A stretch of DNA of 22,068 bases, from IMG/VR virus record IMGVR_UViG_3300024264_001434, positions 1-22,068 of that record. The stretch is one strand, 5' to 3'. Every line of letters starts with the position of its first letter. The stretch's first letter is position 1. The position numbers and the translations under genes are program-made. The stretch is from a virus. This document shows positions 13,401-20,201 of this stretch, piece after piece. Below the pieces are notes generated by a model. It had not been told where the DNA came from. It was given only the letters and a program-made list of their open reading frames with translations, and made no database searches.

Positions 13401-14842
13401 TATTGCTGAACTACAGTAGTTGTACCACAACCATTTGCGTTTAAGCAAGTTTGACTTAGTGAATAAGTTTGATTAGATGACCCTTGTTGTGTAAGGTCAA
13501 GCGTTGCACTGAAACCTGACATAGATACTGAAGTGTTGTGCTGTCCACTTCCATCTTGTGTAATGTCAACAGTTTGATCACTGCCAACAGCAATTTCTAC
13601 ATAGTGCGAACCTGCACCTTGTTGATATAAGTCTATATCATTGTCGTCACCTTGTACACTTAGAAATGCTTTTTTATCTCCGTCATTGAGTTGACTTGCT
13701 AAAACATTGTTGTTGTCACCATCTAAATCTAATGCAAAGAAGTGTCCATTAGTTCCTATACCGTTGTTGTGATTTTGTGTAACGCTTAATACATTAGTGT
13801 CACCATTAATATCAAACTCAACTCTATTGTCATCTGCACCTGATGTACTACCTTGATCAACAGTTGTTGTATTAGAGTTTCCTGTAATATCAAACAACAT
13901 AACATTGTTGTTACCTTTTTGTTTTAGTGTAGTAGTGTTGTTATTTCCTGTAATATCTGCATCAACTAAACTGTTTGTTGTACTACCAACACCTGCTATT
14001 AAGTTATCATTGCCGTCTTGTACGATAGTAAGTTTATTACTGTTGCCTACTTGCTGAATGTATATGCCGTTGCCACTGTGTGTTACTGCTCTTGATGTTG
14101 TAATCTGTGTAGTCTGTGCATTGCTTATACTTGATGTGTATGATGTTGTAGAGTATAATCCTGCTTCTTGCATTGCACGAGTTAGGAAGTCCACCATGTT
14201 ATTACTATATTGATGTGTTGATAGTAACTGTCCATAACCAAATGAAACTGTGATTGATCCACCATTACTACCATAATCCCAATTATACCAAGAGTTCCAA
14301 CTACTGCTTGAACTGTTTTTGGCCATTGCTGTACCGCCACTTGCGGTAAACAATTTGTCTGGTCCTGGCAATGTGTTTTCACTTGATGTGCTTGAAGCAT
14401 AATCTCCTACTGCAACTGAACCATAACAGGTATTACATCCACCTGTTATTGACATACTTCCTACACTTAATTTACTTTCAACTAGTGCTTCAATGCTACC
14501 TATTCTATTGGTTGCTCCGTTGGGTGCAAGAATAACTAAATGTCCTCCGTTGCCTATATAACTTTCATAGTTTGTTTTACACGAACTACCACAGTTTGAA
14601 GTTCCTGCTATATCAATTACAAGTTCTTTGCCTGATAGATCACTTGAACTTACTGTGCCACTTGTACTTCCTGTTACAGTAAATCCTAAATCTTCAAGTT
14701 TGCTTTTTATATGATTGTATTGTGAACTTGTGTTTGTTCCACCTGTGCTATAATATATGAATGCATCATTTGCAAATGCTTGTATAGGCAATACTAATAA
14801 TAAAAATAATATACTACTGTACTTGAATAATGTCAATTTCAT
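13400..14842 (-). CDS. secreted protein: GATase-like domain plus curlin-type repeats
   Basis: A 480-residue exported protein. Signal peptide at about 1-22 (MKLTLFKYSS... ends QAFAND). Residues about 23-230 resemble a glutamine-amidotransferase-like (ThuA-type) fold: 'IKSKLEDLGFTVT', 'SGKELVIDIAG', 'IGNGGHLVILAPNG'. No catalytic Cys-His pair can be assigned, so it may be a binding domain. Residues about 260-480 are Asn/Gln/Gly/Asp/Thr-rich with curlin-like units (GIYIQQVGNSNKLTIVQDGN; N-x(4)-Q-x-G-x-x-N). It shares IYIQQ-x-GN...QDG with the protein at 15934-16638. The ATG at 14842 has GGAG 9 bases upstream and lies 29 bases inside the FecR gene. Probable substrate of the CsgG pore. Confidence 0.8.
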   Translation of the reverse strand: MKLTLFKYSSILFLLLVLPIQAFANDAFIYYSTGGTNTSSQYNHIKSKLEDLGFTVTGSTSGTVSSSDLSGKELVIDIAGTSNCGSSCKTNYESYIGNGGHLVILAPNGATNRIGSIEALVESKLSVGSMSITGGCNTCYGSVAVGDYASSTSSENTLPGPDKLFTASGGTAMAKNSSSSSWNSWYNWDYGSNGGSITVSFGYGQLLSTHQYSNNMVDFLTRAMQEAGLYSTTSYTSSISNAQTTQITTSRAVTHSGNGIYIQQVGNSNKLTIVQDGNDNLIAGVGSTTNSLVDADITGNNNTTTLKQKGNNNVMLFDITGNSNTTTVDQGSTSGADDNRVEFDINGDTNVLSVTQNHNNGIGTNGHFFALDLDGDNNNVLASQLNDGDKKAFLSVQGDDNDIDLYQQGAGSHYVEIAVGSDQTVDITQDGSGQHNTSVSMSGFSATLDLTQQGSSNQTYSLSQTCLNANGCGTTTVVQQ

Positions 14843-15929
14843 TTTGCCCATCTCCAAGTTGATAATCTCTGTATTCAAAATCATTTTGTTGCATATTAAC
14901 ATTATAACCATACTGTTGATCTAAACGTAATTCATAAAAGTTTCCTAATCCGTCATCACGTCTTAATACCCAGTCTGGTGCTTGGTTATATAATTCTATT
15001 CCTGTTTCAGGATCTTTACCTAATTGTATACCTTGTACTCTCGAGTCTAATGCTCCACGCATTAATCTTGCTAACTGTTGATTAATTAAATCTAATACGT
15101 TTGCAAGAAAGTTTTGTTCTAAAAAATCTATGTCTAAGTCAGTCATCCAGATATCTTTAGTTTGTACAGCAAGATAGTCTGAATTAAGTTCGTCAAATTC
15201 TAAAAAGTCAAATCCTAAAAAGTCTGCAAGTTTTTCTGCTCTTATTCTTTCTTCTTCGTCTGATATTTCTACAGGCTTACGAATGATTAATAAGTTTCCA
15301 ATTAAATTTTCGTCAATGTCTAACATTAAAGGTTTGAGAGGATTATTCTTTGCTGTTTCAACTACTGTTGCCTGAAATGCTTGATTAAGAATTACAGTAC
15401 CAACATCAGAACTTACTTCAATTTCTCCTACAACACAGACTGCTGTTTTTCCATTACCGGAGCAACTAGGTAATAATATAATTGTTGAACTACCTGTTTC
15501 ATCTACAGTCATCGAAAAGTCTGTACCACGTACACCAATTACTGCTGTTGGAGTTTTGATCTTTACATTCTGTCTAGAGTTCTTAGCAATTTGTCCAGAT
15601 GCGTACCTAACTGTTCCAAATGACGCTTTTAGAGAAAGACTTCCAGTTGAAGTGTTTGGATCGTATACAAATTCATCAATAACCAGTTTACTGTTTTGTG
15701 TAACATCTACTCTTGTTTCATCTAAAAACTGAATTGCCGTTTTACCTTTTTTTGTTCTAATAGTGTCGTAACTTTCAACTCCAGAACCTTCTTCACTAAC
15801 AATCTTATCGCCAGCCTTTCTTTCGATGGTCGTGGCTCCTACTTGCTCGATTACTTCGCCAATGCTGGCAAACGCACTCGAGGTCATAGCCGTGAACAAT
15901 AGTATAGTTGTTACGAACAGTCTATGCAC
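14814..15929 (-). CDS. FecR-domain periplasmic protein
   Basis: A 371-residue protein with a signal peptide (MHRLFVTTIL... ending AFAS). A FecR-type domain spans about residues 22-190: 'SYDTIRTKKGKTAIQFLDETRVDV', 'SLKASFGTVRYASG', 'IKTPTAVIGVRGTDFSM'. The C-terminal 180 residues are acidic and novel to me (LADFLGFDFLEFDELNSDYL). FecR-domain proteins act as periplasmic sensors or structural partners of surface fibres. The start is GTG, 4 bases after the upstream curlin gene's stop. It sits between two curlin-repeat genes, so a role in fibre export or anchoring is likely. Confidence 0.87.
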   Translation of the reverse strand: MHRLFVTTILLFTAMTSSAFASIGEVIEQVGATTIERKAGDKIVSEEGSGVESYDTIRTKKGKTAIQFLDETRVDVTQNSKLVIDEFVYDPNTSTGSLSLKASFGTVRYASGQIAKNSRQNVKIKTPTAVIGVRGTDFSMTVDETGSSTIILLPSCSGNGKTAVCVVGEIEVSSDVGTVILNQAFQATVVETAKNNPLKPLMLDIDENLIGNLLIIRKPVEISDEEERIRAEKLADFLGFDFLEFDELNSDYLAVQTKDIWMTDLDIDFLEQNFLANVLDLINQQLARLMRGALDSRVQGIQLGKDPETGIELYNQAPDWVLRRDDGLGNFYELRLDQQYGYNVNMQQNDFEYRDYQLGDGQNEIDIIQVQ

Positions 15930-15933
15930 AGGA

Positions 15934-16638
15934 TTAGTCGTCCTGCGTTATGTCGATTTCAGCACTGTCACCACTAGTGGTTAAACTGATTATATTATCA
16001 TACAATCCACTTTGTGTAATGTTGATAAGTCCGCCATCTCCTGTATGACTATGTGTTAAAGTGTGTCCGTTAGTATCGCCGTCATCATTGATATCATAAG
16101 TTGCTGTATTACCTGCACTACCTAATGAATTTGAAATGTCGATATCTGCTATTGCACTTTTACCGTCTACTGTTAGTGTAACTGTTTCTGCCGCACCACT
16201 TGTGATATCTATTGTACCAGTGAAGGTTTGTGCATCGGCCGCTTCACCTACGCTTACATTAATATCTGCATTTGATCCTGTTATGTCAATACTCAAACTT
16301 ACAGTTTCACAATTTCCTGCTCCTGCACTATCACATAGTAATGCCACATCGTTACTGCTACCAGTAAGATCAATATTACCTGTGTAAGTCGTACCTTTAA
16401 CTATTGCCGATACAACGTTAGCACCACCAATTTGATCAATGTTAAAAGTCATTGAGTTCCCGGTAAGTACTACACCTTGCGATGATGTACCGATTACGTT
16501 GTTTTGTCCGTCTTGTGATATATCTAAATCTAAGTTGTTACCTGACTGTTGAATGTATATGTCATTCGCAAATCCAGACCCTACTGAGAAAAAGAATAAT
16601 ACAAAACCCATCATTATATATTTTACTTTATTTTGCAT
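15934..16638 (-). CDS. curlin-repeat secreted protein (CsgA/CsgB-like)
   Basis: A 234-residue protein with a signal peptide (cleavage likely near SGFAND) and curlin-type repeats: 'IYIQQSGNNLDLDISQDGQNN' begins the mature part, then units such as 'MTFNIDQIGGANVV' and 'INITQSGLYDNI'. The composition is Asn, Gly, Asp, Ser, Thr and Gln with few charges, typical of amyloid subunits. The spacing between repeats is looser than in E. coli CsgA. AAGGAG lies 5 bases before the ATG. It follows csgG by 17 bases and is presumably exported through CsgG as a fibre subunit or nucleator. Confidence 0.85.
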   Translation of the reverse strand: MQNKVKYIMMGFVLFFFSVGSGFANDIYIQQSGNNLDLDISQDGQNNVIGTSSQGVVLTGNSMTFNIDQIGGANVVSAIVKGTTYTGNIDLTGSSNDVALLCDSAGAGNCETVSLSIDITGSNADINVSVGEAADAQTFTGTIDITSGAAETVTLTVDGKSAIADIDISNSLGSAGNTATYDINDDGDTNGHTLTHSHTGDGGLINITQSGLYDNIISLTTSGDSAEIDITQDD

Positions 16639-16655
16639 TCTCGCTCCTTGTTCTT

Positions 16656-17483
16656 TTAATGAAGATGGTGTCCTTCTGAAGTTATTTCTTTTCCTTTATA
16701 CTTCCAAAGTTCGCCTTCTTCGCCTTTCTTTACTATTTCCCCTACACATGCCTCTATTGCGGCTCTAACTGCGTAGTTGGTTGGTTCATTGACCGCGGAA
16801 CCCGTTTCTAATTCTAACGCTTTCGTTCCAAGATCTAAAAACCTAAATACATCTGCTCCAGACTTGTGACTTGCTATTGTTTTCTCACAGGCTACAGTAA
16901 GTAATACTTCACCTGTTTGAACACTTACAATTCGCATTGCCACTGTTACTTGATCAGTTCGATAACTTGTGTTAGCGCCGATACCAAAATATCTTGCTCC
17001 AACTCCGCCACTAGTTGTATTTGAATCATAGCCTACTACGCCACCTTCTAATAACAACCCTGCAAATAACATAGGTTTTAACTTAACTGCCTCTTTGCCT
17101 TCAAATACTTCCCTTGTTGATCTTATCAATTGCCTTTCTTTAACCAAATTATCTAAGCCTACACGTTCTACAACGGTAAACCAAGAACCTCCTCCTACCT
17201 TCTGAAGTGCGTTAATAACCCAAACTTCAGACCCTTGCGTTACCGCACTAGACAACTGACTAAATGAGTCACTTGGTTTTCGTTGTCCAGTTTTGTCCTG
17301 AAAACTATAAACCGCTATAGTAATTTTAGGACCATCAAGTTTTGGCATTGCAACTAAAGTATCCTGTATGGGAGAGCGTGCCTCGGTTGGACTGCTCCAG
17401 TTTACTTTTGCTGTTTGTGTAGCACACCCGTTTAAAAACGTCATTGCCAAAAACCCAATTATTAAAAATCTTATACCTCTCAT
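16656..17483 (-). CDS. csgG: CsgG, curli secretion channel lipoprotein
   Basis: A 275-residue lipoprotein. The lipobox is LNGC with Cys20 as the acylation site. The CsgG family is recognised from 'DGPKITIAVYSFQDKTGQRKPS' (about 50-71), 'SSAVTQGSEVWVINAL' (about 77-92), 'FTVVERVGLDNLVKERQLIR' and 'LEGGVVGYDSNT' with the transmembrane hairpin region around 'SGGVGARYFGIGANTSYRTDQVTVAMRIVS'. In E. coli nine subunits form an outer-membrane pore that exports curli subunits. The length matches the family. It starts 3 bases after csgF. Finding it in a likely phage is unusual. Confidence 0.95.
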   Translation of the reverse strand: MRGIRFLIIGFLAMTFLNGCATQTAKVNWSSPTEARSPIQDTLVAMPKLDGPKITIAVYSFQDKTGQRKPSDSFSQLSSAVTQGSEVWVINALQKVGGGSWFTVVERVGLDNLVKERQLIRSTREVFEGKEAVKLKPMLFAGLLLEGGVVGYDSNTTSGGVGARYFGIGANTSYRTDQVTVAMRIVSVQTGEVLLTVACEKTIASHKSGADVFRFLDLGTKALELETGSAVNEPTNYAVRAAIEACVGEIVKKGEEGELWKYKGKEITSEGHHLH

Positions 17484-17486
17484 ATT

Positions 17487-17936
17487 TTAGAATCCAAATC
17501 CGCTCAATGGAACAACAATCTCTGTAGTGCTACCGTCCGCTTCTGTAATTAGAAGTGTAATAGTATCAGACGTTGTATCCTTTACCCAGTAAATCGTAGC
17601 ACCCTCAATAGTTGCAGTTCCAGAACTGTCTCCGTCATCAGTAAACATATTGTCAACTAACTGTTTAGACAGTTGAGCATAGATTCGAGATTCTATGTTG
17701 TTTAAAAACTTTGCTAAGGTAGTGCTATCCGCTTCACGTTTGGCTTTAGCCGCATCGGCCGCCGCTTTTTCTTCTGCTTCTTTCTTTCGAGTAAACTGTA
17801 ACTGTTCAATTGACAGTACATGATTACTGTATCCTGATCCACTAAAAGATGGATTTTTAAAAGTGAATACTTGTTCGCTCGCTCCAGCCGTACCAATAAG
17901 ACAGACGAACAATGTAGTCGTGATAATTTTTTTCAT
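17487..17936 (-). CDS. csgF: CsgF, curli assembly factor
   Basis: A 149-residue secreted protein. Signal peptide MKKIITTTLFVCLIGTAGAS, then 'QVFTFKNPSFSGSGYSNHVLSIEQ', the CsgF hallmark that inserts into the CsgG pore as a second constriction. An Ala/Lys-rich helix (about 50-70) and 'SRIYAQLSKQLVDNMF' also fit. The ATG at 17936 has GGGAGAG 4-6 bases upstream; an ATG at 17951 would include that ribosome site and add MGEQK. First gene of the curli-type operon, diverging from the Fis-like gene. Confidence 0.92.
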   Translation of the reverse strand: MKKIITTTLFVCLIGTAGASEQVFTFKNPSFSGSGYSNHVLSIEQLQFTRKKEAEEKAAADAAKAKREADSTTLAKFLNNIESRIYAQLSKQLVDNMFTDDGDSSGTATIEGATIYWVKDTTSDTITLLITEADGSTTEIVVPLSGFGF

Positions 17937-18055
17937 TTTCTGCTCTCCCATTGATATTTACCGTGATCTTTAACATTTGTTAAATACTCATAGCAAAGTA
18001 ATTACAGTATTATTTACTGTAAAATATTTTACGATTAACCAGGAGTATTTAACCA
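17937..18055 (-). promoter_or_regulatory. divergent csgF / Fis-like control region with three palindromes
   Basis: This intergenic region holds a GTAAATA late-type motif toward csgF (17955-17961) and a second one at 18011-18017. It has three inverted repeats: TTTAACA-TT-TGTTAAA (17969-17984), TTACAGTA-5-TACTGTAA (18002-18022) and the perfect palindrome GTAAAATATTTTAC (18019-18032). The last two overlap. No strong -35/-10 pair toward the Fis-like gene is visible. The repeats look like operator sites for a dimeric regulator, plausibly the Fis-like protein itself. Confidence 0.5.
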
Positions 18056-18313
18056 ATGACAGCACAATCAGAGTCTGAACAGCAACTACAATCTAGAAAA
18101 GAGCAAGATGCTTTATGGGAGATTTTTAGTGTAATATGGCCCCACGATCCTGATCCTGTAAAATGTGATCTTAACGACGAATTAAGTAGTTTAGAAAAGG
18201 TACTAGTTCAAGACGCAATGCAAAGTGTTAATAATAACAAAACCAAAGCGGCTAGGTTACTTAATATTAGCAGAGAAAATTTAATATATAAACTTAAGAA
18301 GATTGCAGAATAG
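18056..18313 (+). CDS. Fis-family helix-turn-helix regulator
   Basis: An 85-residue protein whose C-terminus (about residues 48-83, 'LVQDAMQSVNNNKTKAARLLNISRENLIYKLKKI') is the Fis/NtrC-type HTH_8 DNA-binding motif. The N-terminal half carries no AAA+ or receiver domain, so it is a stand-alone Fis-like protein. AGGAG lies 10 bases before the ATG. It diverges from the csgF operon and overlaps the end of speD by 20 bases (convergent). It may control the curli-type operon through the palindromes between them; this is inferred from position only. Confidence 0.85.
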   Translation: MTAQSESEQQLQSRKEQDALWEIFSVIWPHDPDPVKCDLNDELSSLEKVLVQDAMQSVNNNKTKAARLLNISRENLIYKLKKIAE

Positions 18314-18743
18314 CATTTGTAGCATCTACTAATTCTTGTGTAGAAAACTTAAACTTATCTTTTTCAGGTAATAGTGCTGGTGTTAGAGCATGTTCTCGAT
18401 CAAGATATTTGTATTCCATTTTAACGGGGTTGTAGTACTCTTCAACCCACTCAAACACTGTACGTGGATCAAATGCTCCACAAGTATAAACATCTAATTG
18501 TATTAATGCAGGATCTGTTTCATCCCATGCGTGTAGTACAATATGACTAGTTTCTATTATTGCGGCAACTGTTAATCCTCTGTTACCTTTCATCTCTACA
18601 TACTTGGCAAAAGGACCCATAAGCACTTTCATGCCTATGCGGTCAATCAGAGTTTGTATTTGATTACTTGCTGTGTTTTCGTTTGTGGGCGGATTAAGTA
18701 CTTCCGCTCTTATTATCACATGCTTATGCACGAGTGGTTTCAC
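18294..18743 (-). CDS. speD: S-adenosylmethionine decarboxylase proenzyme
   Basis: A 149-residue SpeD-type enzyme that makes decarboxylated SAM for spermidine synthesis. It self-cleaves to form a pyruvoyl group. The catalytic pattern is clear: Ser66 (processing and pyruvoyl) in ETSHIVLHAW, His71, and Cys88 in DVYTCGAFDP. The N-terminal KHVII strand fits the family. The start is GTG (18743); no ribosome-binding site is seen, and the GTG lies in a perfect 6-bp hairpin (18731-18746). A second in-frame GTG is at 18731. It follows the tRNA at 18766-18850 by 22 bases. speD is a known auxiliary gene of T4-like marine phages. Confidence 0.9.
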   Translation of the reverse strand: MKPLVHKHVIIRAEVLNPPTNENTASNQIQTLIDRIGMKVLMGPFAKYVEMKGNRGLTVAAIIETSHIVLHAWDETDPALIQLDVYTCGAFDPRTVFEWVEEYYNPVKMEYKYLDREHALTPALLPEKDKFKFSTQELVDATNAILQSS

Positions 18744-18765
18744 TCGACTACTTATATCTGTTAGT

Positions 18766-18850
18766 TGGCTCTAGGGGAAGGATTCGAACCTCCAAGACTT
18801 TCGTCACACGAGAAACAATCGTGCGTGTTTACCTATTTCACCACCCTAGA
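18766..18850 (-). tRNA. class II tRNA with anticodon GTT (Asn codons)
   Basis: An 85-base tRNA: acceptor TCTAGGG/CCCTAGA, G73, CCA encoded. The D arm GTGAAATAGGTAAACAC is leucine-like. Anticodon stem CACGA/TCGTG closes loop TTGTTTC, giving GTT, which reads AAC/AAT. A long variable arm (GAC-GAAA-GTC) makes it class II, whereas bacterial tRNA-Asn is class I. T37 instead of a purine is also odd. It lies 7 bases after the Asx-synthetase-like gene. What it is charged with cannot be told: the anticodon says Asn, the body says Leu or Ser, and G73 fits Ser or Asn. Confidence 0.8.
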
Positions 18851-18857
18851 TTATAAC

Positions 18858-19688
18858 TTATATCTTATTGATATTTTCTAGTGCAGGGATCATACGTGTT
18901 ACACCTATGCCTCCGCCCACTCTTTGGAAGAAGTCAAACTCTAAAAACTTTTCAAGTTCTGCTTCTACACGTTCTTTGCCAAACAGTTCAAACAATAGTT
19001 TTGAGTATGCTCCTTCTGTAATACTGTGGAATGTATCACGCATCATATCAACATCACACGAACGTTCTGCTGATCCAATAGTTTCCATGCCACCTAATAT
19101 AACATCGATCTTTTTAGCAGTTTTGCCATCAGCATTTCTACTCATATTCCAAAATGGACTTGTTAGTTCTGGAAAGTCTGTAATCATTGTTGTACCAAAC
19201 TCCTTGTGCATTTTAGTTTCTTCATCAGCAGTCATTTCGTAATCTTCTGCAAGTTCGTAATGCTTTTGCCATTCAGCATAAGTTTTTTCAGTAGGCTTTT
19301 TGAATTCTAAGTATTCACATAGTTCATACTCCATCTTTTTAAGATCATCTATGTCACCTGGCATTTCAAATTCAAACATTGGAAATATTATATCATGTCT
19401 ACCTGGGATTGCATTTGGTTCCTGCCTATAGGAAGTGGAGACACAAAAAAACCCCTTACTATCGGGGCTACTTAATAATTCATGTTCGAGCCACATCTGG
19501 CCTGTTTGCGGTAGTGGCCAAGTCTTGCCTGCGTATTGATATGTTGCTACATTGAATGGATCTTCACATGCGGCAAGTATGCTGAGTCTGTTTTGGGTGT
19601 GGACTTCTAAAAATCCTTTATCCAAAAAAAATGACCTTAAAAGGCCAATTGTGTTTGTAAATTTTTGTGGGGATATTAACTGCGTCAT
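18858..19688 (-). CDS. class IIb aminoacyl-tRNA-synthetase-like protein (Asp/Asn type, catalytic domain only)
   Basis: A 276-residue protein made of a class II synthetase core. Visible motifs: substrate loop PLPQTGQ (58-64), motif 2 'SYRQEP...GRHDIIFPMFEFE' with Arg88 and Glu90, 'ITDFPELTSPFWNM', 'GGMETIGSAER' and motif 3 GGGIGVTRM (Arg265). These match AspRS/AsnRS and the related archaeal asparagine synthetase (AS-AR). The N-terminal OB-fold anticodon-binding domain is missing. It could make asparagine, charge a special tRNA, or modify something else. GGA lies 8 bases before the ATG. The tRNA with a GTT anticodon follows directly. Confidence 0.82.
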   Translation of the reverse strand: MTQLISPQKFTNTIGLLRSFFLDKGFLEVHTQNRLSILAACEDPFNVATYQYAGKTWPLPQTGQMWLEHELLSSPDSKGFFCVSTSYRQEPNAIPGRHDIIFPMFEFEMPGDIDDLKKMEYELCEYLEFKKPTEKTYAEWQKHYELAEDYEMTADEETKMHKEFGTTMITDFPELTSPFWNMSRNADGKTAKKIDVILGGMETIGSAERSCDVDMMRDTFHSITEGAYSKLLFELFGKERVEAELEKFLEFDFFQRVGGGIGVTRMIPALENINKI

Positions 19689-19717
19689 CTTTTTTTCCTT
19701 TTTTCGAGTTGCGACCT

Positions 19718-19747
19718 AAAAAAAATTTGCTCAAAAAAAAATTGAGC
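19718..19747 (-). terminator. hairpin plus T-run upstream of the synthetase-like gene
   Basis: On the minus strand GCTCAA-(T)7-TTGAGC (19747-19729) is followed by AAA and eight T. It lies between nfu and the synthetase-like gene and just downstream of a GATAAATA motif. It could terminate nfu transcripts or sit in the synthetase leader as an attenuator. The stem is short, so strength is uncertain. Confidence 0.45.
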
Positions 19748-19765
19748 CTATTTGCTTTGTCCATC

Positions 19766-19772
19766 TATTTAT
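19766..19772 (-). promoter_or_regulatory. late-type promoter motif ATAAATA
   Basis: GATAAATAG on the minus strand between nfu and the synthetase-like gene, 77 bases before the ATG at 19688. The predicted leader would contain the hairpin at 19718-19747. Confidence 0.5.
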
Positions 19773-19783
19773 CACATAGTTGA

Positions 19784-20065
19784 TTAATAGTAGGGATTGT
19801 TGAAGTTAGGATCGTCCATGCCTTCTACAGCATTTACTTCAGGTACATAATGTTTAAGCATATTCTCAACACCCATTTTTAGCGTAATAGTGCTACTTGC
19901 ACATCCGCTACAACTACCTTGAAGTAACACAGAAACTTTACCTGACTCTACATCAAAGTCTTCTAACTTAATATAGCCTCCGTGTTGTTCAACTGCTGGT
20001 TGAACATATTGATCAATAATATACTCAATATTTTTTATGATTTCTTCTTTTGTACGATCTTCCAT
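19784..20065 (-). CDS. Nfu-type iron-sulfur cluster scaffold/carrier
   Basis: A 93-residue protein that is a single Nfu (NifU C-terminal) domain. The cluster-binding CxxC is Cys52/Cys55 in QGSCSGCASST; 'VEQHGGYIKLEDFDVESGKV' (about 25-44) is also typical. Such proteins bind a 4Fe-4S cluster as dimers and pass it to target enzymes. The ATG at 20065 was preferred over 20071 because it lies exactly 5 bases after a CTAAATA motif, and the 20071 ATG is inside that motif. Its target is unknown; no iron-sulfur enzyme is visible in the window. Confidence 0.9.
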   Translation of the reverse strand: MEDRTKEEIIKNIEYIIDQYVQPAVEQHGGYIKLEDFDVESGKVSVLLQGSCSGCASSTITLKMGVENMLKHYVPEVNAVEGMDDPNFNNPYY

Positions 20066-20070
20066 ACACA

Positions 20071-20077
20071 TATTTAG
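20071..20077 (-). promoter_or_regulatory. late-type promoter motif CTAAATA
   Basis: ACTAAATA on the minus strand directly after the CCA of tRNA-Glu, followed by 5 bases (TGTGT) and the nfu ATG at 20065. A variant at the first base; supported by the constant spacing. Confidence 0.5.
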
Positions 20078-20078
20078 T

Positions 20079-20153
20079 TGGTAGTCCCTAGGAGAATCGA
20101 ACTCCTCTTTGCGAGATGAAAACCCGCTGTCCTAACCGATAGACGAAGGGACC
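20079..20153 (-). tRNA. tRNA-Glu (anticodon TTC)
   Basis: A 75-base tRNA: acceptor GGTCCCT/AGGGACT (G1-T72 wobble), A73, CCA encoded. Anticodon stem GCGGG/CTCGC closes loop TTTTCAT, giving TTC. D arm TTCGTCTATCGGTTAGGAC is typical for Glu. T arm AGGAG-TTCGATT-CTCCT. It has its own sigma70-type promoter 20 bases upstream. Confidence 0.93.
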
Positions 20154-20167
20154 TTAATTTTTAATTA

Positions 20168-20201
20168 TTAACAGTATAGCACCAAAGCACTATACTGTCA
20201 A
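20168..20201. promoter_or_regulatory. face-to-face overlapping sigma70-type promoters
   Basis: Minus strand: TTGACA (20201-20196), 17 bases, TATACT (20178-20173), reading tRNA-Glu and nfu. Plus strand: TTAACA (20168-20173), 17 bases, TATACT (20191-20196), reading antisense into the phosphoesterase gene. The symmetry comes from a 9-bp inverted repeat ACAGTATAG/CTATACTGT (20171-20198). The phosphoesterase stop TGA lies inside the minus -35. The minus promoter is well supported; the plus one is a prediction. Confidence 0.68.

Noticed and set aside
13400-16638. CRISPR or DNA-level tandem repeats in the Asn/Gly-rich genes
   Set aside because: The repeats are degenerate protein motifs in coding frame; no constant repeat-spacer pattern exists at DNA level.
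19619-19764. 48-codon ORF starting 1 base after GATAAATA, rich in Phe and Lys, overlapping the synthetase start
   Set aside because: Its content comes from A/T homopolymer runs and the predicted transcript would start after its ATG. A frameshift into the synthetase was considered, but that gene has its own ribosome site and start.
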